From contig CP141132.1 in NCBI GenBank assembly GCA_035236585.1, positions 56,641,880 through 56,705,879 of the forward strand: DNA of 64,000 bases, given 5' to 3'. Under the pieces are notes generated by a model. It saw only the letters and a list, made by a program, of their open reading frames with translations. It was not told the origin of the DNA and made no database searches. This stretch comes from Warburgia ugandensis (lineage: Eukaryota > Streptophyta > Magnoliopsida > Canellales > Canellaceae). Made by a program: the position numbers and the translations under genes. This document shows positions 44,832 to 56,220 of this stretch, piece after piece. Position 1 is the first letter of the stretch. Each line of letters begins with the position of its first letter.

Positions 44832-45483
44832 TAATCCACCCCATCTAAGTATAGCTTTTCCATCAAATAAGGTGTACCTTGAATACCTTTCAAAACAAGC
44901 AAATCCTCTTAGTACATATTGAAACCCTAGCAACAACAATCCATATTCTAAGACCTATAATCTAGGATAAGCTAGGCATCTCAATTTTTCATGATCTAAG
45001 AATAATTACTGGGGAGGTTCATATGTGAATCCCTTGTTTAGAACTTCCTTAGGATTTCAACTTGTTAGCAGCCATTTGGTTTTTAGCATCCTCAATAGCC
45101 AAAGCAACCATCAATTGCGAATAATATTCAATTGCTCATAAAACATAATCAAGACACTAACAAGACTTAACATCAATTCCAAAATGAGAGTCAACAAAAT
45201 TCTCAAGCTATCACCAAGTTAGAGATGTAAATAAGCCAATTGTCTACTAAATTAAGTAAAAGGAAAAAAGGAAAGTTTTCCAATTAGCCTATCCCAAACC
45301 TTAAGGGACTTAAAATTAGAGTCTAGTTCACAAAGACCCCATAAAAAACCCAAGTCTATGACAACCCTTAGTAGTGGGTGTTCGGTTGATAACAAAGTAG
45401 GGTAGACTTAGGAAAAAGAAGAGGAGAATGAAAAAGCAAAAACACTAGAGAAAGAGATTAGATAGAAATCTCCTACTCCATCT

Positions 45484-46232
45484 ATGCCTATAGTGGAAGC
45501 ACCCTATGTGGCCAAAGCCCCATTCCCTCTATTATTTAACAAGGCTAAGAAAGGAACACATTTCAATGAGATAATGGAAGTATTTAAACATATGCAAATA
45601 AATATTCCATTACTCAATGTTATAAAGGATATTCCTGCTTATGCCAAGTTTCTTAAAGAGCTTAGCACCACAAATCAAAAGATTAATGTGCAAAAGAAAG
45701 CCTTCCTCATCGAGCATGTAAGCTCTTTAATACAAACCCAGACCCCACCAAAGTTTAGACATCTAGGTTGTCCTACTATTTCTTGTGTTATTGGAAAACA
45801 TGTCATAGAGAGACATTACTTGACCAAGGGGCTAATGTTAATTTGTTGCCTTACTCTATCTATGTGCAACTAGGGCTTGGTGATCTTAAACCAACCAACA
45901 CCACTTTGCAATTAGTGAATAGATTGATTAAGATTCCATGTGGCATGATTGAAGATGTTTTAATATAGGTGGACTAGTTTTACTTTCCTATAGATTTTAT
46001 TGTACTGGATACTCATCCTTTGTCAGATCCCAGTAGTCGAATCCTAGTTATTCTTGGATGTCTATTTTTGGCAACGTCCAATGCAATCATAAATTGTAAA
46101 AATGGCATATTGCAATTATCCTTTGGAAATATCAAAGTTGAGTTTATTGTTTTCAATGCCAATCATCAACTATTAGATCTTAACAACTCTTGCAACATCA
46201 TTAAAGATTTAATTCTAGAAGTTCTTCCATAA
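45484..46232 (+). pseudogene. LARD-2 protease region (Athila/Tat type)
   Basis: The first frame carries APFPLLFNKAKKGTHFNEIM, HMQINIPLLNVIKDIPAYAK and FLKELSTTNQK. The second carries LDQGANVNLLPYSIYVQLGL, GDLKPTNTTLQLVNRLIKIP and IVLDTHPLSD..ILVILGCLFL. This is the aspartic protease of the lineage. The usual DLGA active-site motif reads DQGA. Two or more frame breaks are present. Polymerase, RNase H and integrase are absent downstream. Confidence 0.82.
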
Positions 46233-46249
46233 TTATCGAACTTCAATTT

Positions 46250-48058
46250 ACTAGAGGCCTATCTTACACATCATAATTTCAAATTTTAATGTTTTGTTGA
46301 ATATGTTAAACTTAGCACTTACTGGAAGGCAACCCAAGGTTATAGGGTCTCATTATTCTACATCACTCATTTCTCATATAGATGTCCTATATTTCAAAAC
46401 ATTTGGGACAATGTTTAGTGTAGGTTGAGATGTACAAAATATACATGAGATTTTTGAGTTTTTCTTGTCTTATTATGAAAAAAAAACAAAAATAAATTTC
46501 AAATTTTCTAGAGTTTTCAAAATTTGTGAAAGTCAAAGTTCCTTTATTGTGGTGAGAATAGGATTGTCTGAAGATTAGTATCCCCACAACTTTAATTTCT
46601 TAATAGAAATGCATATGGTTGATTTTGCATTTTATTCATGCCTTGAAGTATTTTATGAAAGTTAAATATTGAAATACACTTACACATAGTGCATAAGTTT
46701 AGATTAATAGATGGTTATGACTTAGAGACCTTGAGGAATATCAGTAGAGATCTATATACCTTGTGAGTATTAGAGACTATCATTCTTTTTAGGGTTATAA
46801 GTAATTACATATTTTTTAGCAAATATTACTTTGAAAGATCCTAGTATCTTTGTTTTGGTCAAATGCTAAGAACAAAGAGGAGTATTAACTCTATTTATTG
46901 AATATTTATTGAATTAGATAAGCTTTAAGAAATCTAACAAATGGTATAGGTCATCCTTGTTATAACCCATAAACATAAATTCTACCCAAACATTATGCCA
47001 CTAGTTAGACCTTTGAGCCTTTTTGGTAAGTCTTTTCTTTTTAAAAGCTTATTTACCCTAACCCAAAGAACCCCTGTAAGAATATTTCTTATCTACTTTT
47101 CAAATATGAATAGAAATGGTAGAGAAAGTTTAGAAAATAGACAAAAGTCAAAGAAGTGAAAAATATCAAAAGTACAAAGAAAAGTGTTCCTTTCCTAAAA
47201 AACAAGGAAAAGTCCCAAAAAAAAATCAAGAAAAAATGAAAAGTTATGAAGAAAGTTGAGAAAAGAAAACACATAAGAGATGTTCCCTTCAATATGGAAG
47301 AAATTATCCTATATCAATTGAAGACCTCTACTCAGATTTGAAACTTTGAATCCATATACCTTTCTTTTTAGAACCATAGCCAAGCCTAGGTTTGGTCTTA
47401 TCTGGAGTCCCGTCGATCTTAGGTGGAACATAGCCTTATTAAGGAGATAAATATAAAGGAATGAAGGTAAACTATTTCTAATGGTCTTGGTAATGACATC
47501 CATTCTAAGGGATCATATTCTTTGTCTCATTAGTGCTTACAATAGTATGTGAACCATTAGGATTATTGGAATCATTCACATAAAGAAAGAAATTTGTTTG
47601 ACCCTTTTCCAAGATCATTATTTTAGAGTGTATAAGAACAAGAATTTGAAGTCAAGACATCTTTCCAAAGGATTAGTAAGCATATCTATTTATAAGACCT
47701 TACTTATGTAGTTGCACAAACACAGTACTTCGAGATGAAAATGAAATAAAATAGCTTTGGTATGTGGATAACTTGTGAAATTTCTCATTCATCTTTATTA
47801 AGTTGTTAAAGCAAGTAGAGTATTAATGGATGAGAATTCTCTAGATAAAATAAAGACCTTAACCTTACTGAATTATTTTGGGTATATTCATTGCAAACCC
47901 TCATAAGGCTTAGCTCATCCATTTGGAATAACCTAGGATTTTAAGGGCTTGTTGCATATGCAAAATGCAATCATGAGTACCTAAGAAAAAGGCAACTATT
48001 TTGTTTTCATGATTTTTCACATTTTTCTCGAGACTAGTAAAATGCTAGTTAGGGGGTG
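46250..48058. other. LARD-2 3' untranslated interior and polypurine tract
   Basis: Non-coding interior collinear with LARD-1 18880-20635: GGCAACCCAAGG, GGGACAATGTTTAG, then a long AT-rich stretch, GGCTTGTTGCATATGC and a final TAGTTAGGGGGTG polypurine tract at about 48046-48058. Confidence 0.7.
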
Positions 48059-49973
48059 TGATAAGTGTTCAATTTTGTATAAAAAGTACTCAATTAGTTG
48101 TCCATGTGTTATACTTATAGTGTTTAATTAGGGTTTTTTTTTTGCTGAATTTTTATAACACATGCATTTCTAACCTAATTATTTAAAAATATGAATTTTA
48201 TAAGTTCAGAGGCTAATTCAAAGTAAGTATGTAAATGATTATAATTTTTTATGATTTAATTAGGATTTTTATTCTTTCATAGATCTTGGAAAGATGATCT
48301 AACAATTAACATTAACCAGGATAAGAATTGAAGATCAACATTGAGAGATCAAGCTAAAAGCCCAATTGTCATCATCCAAAAATCTTAAACAAGGATTAAA
48401 TGAAGCAATTGGAAGAGCTAAAGGTGACTAAATTGGCCCATAAAGTAAGCTATGCATTTCCACTAACTTTGCATGGGGGCCATTCAAGCCACCTTGGCCA
48501 TATAAGTCATGAGAGAAGGTGACCAACTAAGGAATTCAAGCCAAGCCATTAAAGCCAAGGTGTGAGTCATGAAACCAAGGAATGAATCCTTAAAGTTAGC
48601 CGTAGAAATCCAATTAAGCCAAATGTCAGATGGAGTCATACAATTGAAGAATAATTCAAGTAATGACCCACTTTCTAAATTTGGATTTTTAAGGTTTAAT
48701 TAGAAGGTTTAAGATAATTATGTAAAAGCTAAGATGATTATGCATTGGTGGACCCATCAAGAGAGAAACCCTACTTTTCAACTCCATCTCCCACTCTTTT
48801 TGCTCCCCATCAAGAGAGAAACCCTACTTTCCAAATCCATCTCCCACTCTTTTTCCTAGGGTTACAAGTTGGAGGGAGGAACCTCATTATGAAAAAAATG
48901 CCCCCCACTTTCTTATTTGGTGATCATGGGTTTCTTAAATAGAAAACCCTAGATCTACTTCAATCCAAACAACTTTGAATCCCTAGATCTTTACACATCT
49001 TTCCTAAACACTATTCGTTACCACTTCCATGACTTTCCATCCCCCAAACATCATCAAATTTGAAAGGAAAAGCCCCACTTTCCTTTCATGAAAAAGACTC
49101 CCCCCCCACCCTTGTTCAAAATTAGAAACCAGAAATCATGTCTCTCTCATGTCATCTTTCCACCTCTCTTTCTTACATAATCTTGTTAATTCATCTCCGA
49201 CCTAACCTTCCTCATTAAATATCCTAACCCTAGGGCTACTTTTCTAATGTTTTCACCCCTTTTTAAGTTAGGAAACTACTCATCTATATTTAGCCCCATG
49301 TTCCATACGAATTTTCTAGGTAGAGGTCGGTGAGACACCTTCAAACAATCTCTCCTTCGATGTTATTTGCTACTAGACTTTGCGACTTCTTAGATTCTTT
49401 TCTTCCTTTGGATTTTTAGTTATTTTCTTAGTTATTGTTCTCCAATTTAGGTCAGTAGCTTGGTTTCTTTTGTTTAGTTTTCATTGCTTTAGTTTTAATT
49501 TTTTTGGTTTCTAGTTTTGCACCTTCCTTGTCCTTTTTTCTTTACCCCAATTCCACTTGTTTTTCTTTGTTATTCCTTGAAGATTTAAGTTAGCTCTTCT
49601 CTAGTAGTGATAGCCTCACTTAGTTTTCTTTTCTCTTGAATTCCTTTCTCGTTTTCTTTGCATGTCATCATAGTTTAATTTGTGAGCATTATATTACATT
49701 ATTGGTGCTATTTAGAAATGATTTCATGCTTAAGAATTAGATGCAATTTCTAGCAATAGAACATGTACTATGCATCTAGTTTTTAGTGTAATTTGGAGAT
49801 GATTCAATAGATTTCATTGAGGTTTCTTATTATGAAATGTTTCTTTTATCAGTGTTCTTTGGATTTGGGTTGTTTCATTACATAAACATTGTAGTTTCAA
49901 TCACTTCCTTATACTTGAACTATTTGATGTTCTTAAGTACCCAAATTTGAAGACTAGTTTTTCCTTAACTTTG

Positions 49974-52482
49974 TGTGACGACTCGGGTTTTATATGATGC
50001 AAATTTGATAAAAAGGCGAGATCTCTTATTTTATAAATATGAAATGCATGAAAATCTTTTTGTTTTGGAAAACAATCTTTCGTATAAAACCCCGAGTGTC
50101 AAAACACATTTTCAAATTTTCTAGCATGGCATAGTTTTAAATTGACTCTATTCCCAAGAAAGTGTTAGTCACAGCCTCGACTACAGAGAGTAACTACAAT
50201 CAAGTAACATTGAAAGATAAGCTAGGGGTTTACTTACTTGTACTTAATCTGAGTGTCTTCTATCACAGGCGTACCTTGTCCTTAAGTGTTTACTTTGTGT
50301 CTGAAAAAAGTTGAGGATTGGGTGAGTATATACTATACTCAGTAGGAGTCCATCACTACTAGTTTTACAATGCATGCTATATTTAAAATCATATGCTCTT
50401 TCAAAACATGTGCATGTTTGAACACTCATGTTCAATATCAATATTAAAAACCATTGTCGAATTGGAATACTGATGACTTAAAGAATCACATAATCTAAGT
50501 CGAAAGTATCATAAATATATATATATCATAACATAATGATATGCATAAGATGCTCAACTGAATCCAACTCATGGATATATGGTATGGACGACCAACCTCA
50601 TGTCATGCCATATGCAATGCAAGTAAATCCTCAAAACATAGGGCCCACTATGCCCACAACCTCGCCGCCATGTGGTCCTCGGGTACCTGAGGACACTCGG
50701 TCATAGCCTCCACGGGGCATATGACACATCGACCCAGTGCCATGACACCAGTGGTAGCCCCTGTACCACATGTAGTCGACGTAAGGACATGCCCTTTTTG
50801 GGCTTGGTACCCATTCCACCTAATAGTAGTAGAGGCTGGAAGGCCACCCCAGACCTCTCGGCATAGCGCCCACGAGCTTACTAGCCCAAATCATATACAA
50901 TCAAACAAGCAAAAACCTCTTTTTCAAAACCTATCCTCTTTGGGTCCCTCACAACTGCCTACCTAGCATCTTTTGGACACTCCAGCGTCTTTTGGTAACC
51001 CTCAAGGACATGCAATTTTTCAAAAACTCAATGCTCACAAATCATACAATATATGCAATTGTTTGCAAAACATGTCTATACATAATGTATTTGTCATATG
51101 TATACTGAATTTGTTTATAAAATTAAGTTATGCTAAACAAGTCATATAACTTAAACTTAAAACATGCATTCTCAAGACAATCATGGGTTCTTTTAAAAAG
51201 TCTAGCAGCGATAGAGCACCTACCTGGCTAGATCGCGCTAATCCCCTTGTCCACGTATGCTCCTGAACACAGTTTAGGGGAACAAGGTTAGCTTGGCCTA
51301 TTTTTATAAGTTTTAGAATAGTTTACCACACTACTTAGGCATTAAGGATTCATTCCCATGCCTAAGGGTCTCCTAAGGTCCCTAATTAGGCCTTGGTATA
51401 GTCAGTTTTACAAAGGTTTAGTGGCCCCGCGCCACTATTATGGTTTAAGGGTCATGCCCACCTCATATAGGGCCTTGATTAGGTATTTTATAGTTTGGGT
51501 GTGTCCGCGTCGTCAACACGGATACAATGTCTTTCGCGGCACCTCAATCAGAGCCTTAGAACTCAAGTTATAGGCTTTTTAATACTGAGTGTACATAGAG
51601 GGTCAAACGAGGTGGAAGCCCGGGACGCTAATGCGTCCCGCATCAGCGACGGCGCGTCTGCCAACGCACTGGGCTTCTACCCATCGTTCTCATTTGCGGG
51701 CACGTCCACGGACGCGCCCGTCGGGTTTTCTCGACGCACAGGACGCGTTTTGGTTTTACGGGGACCTGGGTGTCCTAGGGATGCCCTGGTTCGACCCTGT
51801 CGAACCAATGTGCCCCAGGGACCATCCCTGGGTCCTTTATGGCTCCCTAGAGCCCCGTTTTGCATGATTTTTCCTACAAAAACTTAGGGAAACTTAGCCT
51901 AGGACTAAGGGAGAGACGAGTTTGGAGGGGTTTTGGGCATACCTGGTTCGTGGCCGAGTTTTTCCCACATTTTCTCCTCTTGTTTGCTTCTCCACGATGG
52001 GTTTTTCCCAAGCTTTTGGGCTACCATTAGAGGCGCCCAAGAGCTCTATTTATAGAGCTAGAAGAGGGTTCTAGAGGGGGGTTCTTACTGCCATTGAATG
52101 GCGGTGGAGAAACCTCCAGAATGGCGGTGGTTTCTCCCCTAAACACCGCCATTCTAGAACCCTCCAGGAGGTTGAAGAAGAGGGGTGCTCGTATCAAAAC
52201 GGGCCCCTGTGTTTCTCAGGCTAAATCCGTTTTTAATATAAATTACATTTTTGCCCCTGAACTTCAAAGGGCCATAACTTGCTCATTTTAACTCCGTTTT
52301 GAGTGATTTTGGTCTTGTTGGATTCCTTTTGTCGAGACTCACCTAAGGGTACTACTCTAAGGACCAAATTTCTGGGTCCAATCAGGGTGAATAGTGAAAT
52401 GACCAAAATACCCTTATCTCCAAAAAGTGAACTTTTCATTACTAACTTGGGATTTCAATGTTACAAAAATGGAGTCATTACA
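49974..52482 (-). mobile_element. Solo gypsy LTR in LARD-2 3' LTR
   Basis: On plus it starts TGTGACGACTCGGG and ends GTCATTACA, flanked by TSD CTTTG (49969-49973 and 52483-52487). By comparison with the LTRs at 27591/35042 and 56221 its transcription sense is minus. A minus-strand TATA box (CTCTATAAATAGAG) lies at 52043-52056. There is no interior and no second LTR nearby, so it is a recombination product. Confidence 0.88.
52043..52056 (-). promoter_or_regulatory. TATA box of the solo LTR
   Basis: CTCTATAAATAGAG, a perfect plant TATA consensus within a short palindrome, on the minus strand. Confidence 0.65.
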
Positions 52483-54309
52483 CTTTGTGCTTTGTTTCTA
52501 GCCATCTAAATACCTTATTTGCTTAAATACTTAGGAACTCAATTAGATTTTCATGTTATTTATTAGATCCATTAACTATTTTTTGTGATACTTCACTTTA
52601 AATTCATCAATTCTAGTCACTTTTGTACCTTAGAACCATGTGTACAATCCATGGATCATGCGCATGGTACTAGGTCACTTTCCTTTTTTTTATTTTTGCT
52701 TAGTTTAGTTACTTAATTTGGTTTTAGTAATTGTTAAAAGATTATTTATATCTTAATTTAGGCCTAAAAAGTTTCCTTTTTGAATTTTACAAAGTTCCAT
52801 CTTTAGGAAGTTTTAGGATTTAGAAAGTCTCTTTAATTCTAGTTTCCATTCATATGCATGTTTCCAATTTCTTGTTAAAAGTTAGTTAAATCTCATTAGT
52901 TATTTGATTTTGCATGTTAGTTTTGTGTTAGAAAGTTTCCTAAAATGGTTTTAGAAAGTTCTATTTCTAAAAAGTTTCTAATTCTAGTTTAGGAAAGTGT
53001 CATTTTTATTAGTTTCCTTTAATTTAAGTTTGTTAATTTGATTCTGCTAATTTAACATTAGTTTCCTTTAATTGCTTGTATGTTAGTTAGGTTATTTTCT
53101 AATTTCATTTTTTATTTTTAGTTTTTTAGTAAGTTTCTTTTAAGTTTAGTTTCTAATTTGATGCTTGCTTCCATTTCATGTTGTTTAATTCATAGTTTAA
53201 TCACAACTCTTCTTCTTTAGCTGAAGTTAATCAATTTGAATATAATTCAAACTAGTGCAAAAGTATGAGATTCCTTGTGCGATTGACCATACTTGCATGA
53301 AAATGCTACATTGATTCATGTATTTGCTAGTAATTTTAATGCCACACTAGATGGGAAGAAGGATAGGTTAGGAGGGAAAGAGATGGAAAGGACAGGGAAA
53401 AATTCAAGGAAAACAAGCAAAGATGGAAAGGCATAAGGGGGAGGTGTGGAACTCATTGTGTGTGTGTGGTAGAAGTTCAGAAAGTCTTAGATGAATTTGG
53501 ATCATTGGATGAGAATGGATGGCGAAGATCTTTCCTCCTTAGGATTTTCCCTTGAATTTTCATGGAGTGGATGGTGGCTAGAATTTGTGGTTTTTCTTTA
53601 CTTCATCCTTATCCATTACATCAACTTTACTCTAGCTTGAGTGAATGAGATTTAGTTGGAGCATTCTTATAAAAAAGAAAGAAAAAAAAGAAAGATCTTC
53701 TTTAAGGGCTCTTTTTTTCTCTACTGTTGGATTAGAATACCATAATGTGGATGGCTTAGATTCCTTTGAGATTTCCTTATCCACTCTTGGTTTCACCTTC
53801 TTTTTCTTATCTCACCATTATTTTCTCTAGGCAACAGGCTTTAAGCTAGGGGGGATGGCTCCCCCCATGAAAAACATGTTTTTGTCCTAAAATGTAGGTG
53901 GGCAGCCCACAAAAAAAATCTCCACTAATAGGGCTTCAATCTAGTCTTCATTACAATGAATCTTCTAAGTGGTCCATCCTTTTTTAAGTGAGTGTTCATT
54001 GTTGCTTAGGATATGCTTCAACAAGGATAGATCTTGGCCTTTAAGTGCTTGAAAAGTAAGATGATTTTCATTCGTAGATTTTCCATAAATTATCTCTCTC
54101 TTAACCTTATACATTTTTTCACCTTTCTTACTTGTATCTTTATGTAAAATATGTAGAACCAAGGGTAATTGGCCTGCTTACATAAAAAATTCATCCAATC
54201 CCTTAAGTAGTCCCCTCTTTTTGGTTGAGTAGGAGAGAGAGTATAAGGAATGTGTCCAATGTGGGCCTCGATCTTCTAACTTGTTTTATTTTAGAGAAGC
54301 ACTTATTGT

Positions 54310-54640
54310 ATGTGATCCTAATGTATATGATTTGAGCTCCCCTTAGAAGCTTCAAGATGGTGGATAGCTTTCATGTATACATAGGAAGTTCTGTCACATT
54401 ACTTTTGATATGTACACCCTATTTTGAATGAATAAGGCTTGATCTTTCTCTTAGGGTTTTTGTCTGTTTTGACTTTAATAATGACACTCTATTTTCATTA
54501 TGAACTCTTAGTATCGTATTTATCATGTGTGGCCCATAATGTTGCTTGGAAAGTAGTCTTGCTCTTCTTTAGGACTAAAATTATCAAAATACCCTTTTTT
54601 TGTACCTTGGACCTGCAAAATGTTAATGGGATCCAAGTAG
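54310..54640 (-). repeat. Member of an inverted repeat pair (partner 59670-59935)
   Basis: Its reverse complement shares, in order, AC(T)TTCCAAG, GTGT(C)ATTATT..AAGTCA, AAACCCTA, TCAAAAGT..TGACA, CATACAT and AGAAGCTTCTA.GGGGA.GCTCAAAT with 59670-59935. The family is unknown. Confidence 0.6.
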
Positions 54641-55540
54641 GAGTTGCTAAGACTCTTTGAATTTTTTTCCTTTCTAATGGTATTTGAACATCTATTGTAT
54701 ACGCTATAGAGACTCCTAAAGATAGGCTAGCCAAAGCCACTAACAAACCACAGACTTAATTCATTAAATGACAATAGTAGCACAAAGATCTCACCCTTCA
54801 AAGCATCTCATGCACCTCTCTTTCCTTAGAACACAAAGATAGCATATGTGTTCTTTTATTGGTTTTCTAGTGGCATCACTATTCCATACATAGCTTGGGT
54901 GATGTAGGGGAGACCCACTGCTTGTTGAAGGCTTTCAAAACTCCACTCCACACTTTCTAAGAAACTCAGTAGAAGACCATAAACTGAGGAACATTCTCTT
55001 CATCACTTTTACAAAGAAGCACCTTGAAGGACTCTGCCATCCTCTCATGCTCAAATTATCCATAGGGAGAATCCTATCCTTAACTCTAATAGTAGTAGAA
55101 GAGTTCCATAAGAATTTAGCAACATTTTGGAATTTCCCTCAATGTAATAACATTATAAGTAGATTTAACTAAGAAACATCTAGAGAGGTCCATTAGCCAG
55201 CAAAGCAGAAGAAGATGGGAATATGTTTGAATTTTTTTAAAGATAAGATACCATAGTTGGACCCATGTTAGCATTTCCTTTTAAGATACCATAGTTGGGC
55301 CCATTTTAAAGCCCAAAAGGGACTAGATAGTATCCTATGTGAATACAAATTTAGATCTATTTCCAACCTAGACTCCTTAATGTTCAAGCGATTTGCTTTA
55401 GTTAGACTTCTTATTATGTAAATATATTGGTATCTATATTGGCTAAGTATCTTGCACATCAAACAAGGAAGCTTGACTTGATGGGTAAGTTGAGTGCCTT
55501 GCTCACCAAGTAAGGCAACTCGATGATGAAGCAAGCCTAC

Positions 55541-55550
55541 CTATATAAAG
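55541..55550 (+). promoter_or_regulatory. TATA box, orphan promoter or LTR
   Basis: CTATATAAAGGGAG is a strong TATA match followed by a T/C-rich leader and no ORF. It probably belongs to an unrecognised LTR. Confidence 0.4.
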
Positions 55551-56220
55551 GGAGTTCCCCTAGCCCTTGATATTAAGTTTTAATCTCTTTTCTCTTTCTA
55601 AGTTTTGGAATTACTTTGCTATTTTTAGGTATTCTTCTTGGTTGAGAATTAGATAAGCTACTTTGAAATCACTCTTTTACTCTCTCTTTGGTGTTCTTTT
55701 TAGTTTGGAGATTAAAGAAGGTTCTTTGATATTACTCTTTTTCTCTCCCTTTGAGATCACTCTTGTCACTCTCAAGATCATTGGGTCTCAATTATTTAAC
55801 ACCAAGTGCCTGTGGTTTCTTTGAGATTGTAGCCTCAGACCAACTGCTTAGTACCTTTGAGGTCCTAGCTTTAGAACAAGTTTTTGTAATCTTTAGATTT
55901 AGAACTTGTGCTTTTACCAAAGCAAAGTAATTCACCTTTAAGCATTTATTTTATTCTAATTATTTAAGGCATTTAAAATCATGAAATTGAAGCATGGATA
56001 TAGTCTGATAGTGGTAATTTGTTGCAGTACAAATTTAACATTACTTAGTTGAATCTTGAAGATGGAGCTACCATTCCCCTTGCGGAATTTGTAAGCCTTT
56101 AACTATCTTCATGAAGCTGCTATTAGCGCACTTCAAGCTAACCTTCATTGAATTTAGTATTATGAAATTTTAACAATTTGAAGTTAATCTAATGCCTCCT
56201 TGAATTTTGCGAACGTAACA

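Larger units (their letters stand above)
38789..53349 (+). mobile_element. LARD-2: Athila-like LTR element with nested insertions
   Basis: Two LTRs of about 2.8 kb (after subtracting inserts) flank a 5.9-kb interior with a degenerate PBS, gag and protease remnants, no polymerase, and a G-rich tract before the 3' LTR. The ends are eroded; GATGG at 38784-38788 and 53350-53354 is the candidate TSD. The end blocks of the interior (GGCAACCCAAGG, GGGACAATGTTT) and the PBS-proximal region match LARD-1, so the two are relatives. A TRIM (39832-40428), a SINE (42311-42486) and a solo gypsy LTR (49974-52482) inserted later. Confidence 0.82.
48059..53349 (+). repeat. LARD-2 3' LTR (contains a solo gypsy LTR)
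   Basis: 5291 bp with the insert, and about 2778 bp without it. It starts TGATAAGTGTTCAATTTTG and ends near GCCACACTA. It is collinear with the 5' LTR. Confidence 0.8.
53355..56215. other. Unassigned repeat-rich spacer
   Basis: The first part is probably the rest of the LTR split by LARD-2. A repeat at about 54310-54640 has an inverted partner at 59670-59935. Near 55244-55307 a short stretch (TAAGATACCATAGTTGG) is duplicated. A TATA box lies at 55541. No host gene is recognised. The last five bases (TAACA, 56216-56220) are the TSD of the next element. Confidence 0.4.

Noticed and set aside
50631-51887. Several GC-rich ORFs on both strands
   Set aside because: They lie within the solo gypsy LTR and overlap in several frames, typical of a GC-rich LTR block.
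55266-55800. Possible copia-type LTR (TGTTAGC...TTTAACA) around the TATA box at 55541
   Set aside because: The flanking pentamers (ACCCA and CCAAG) do not match, and no PBS or second LTR was found.
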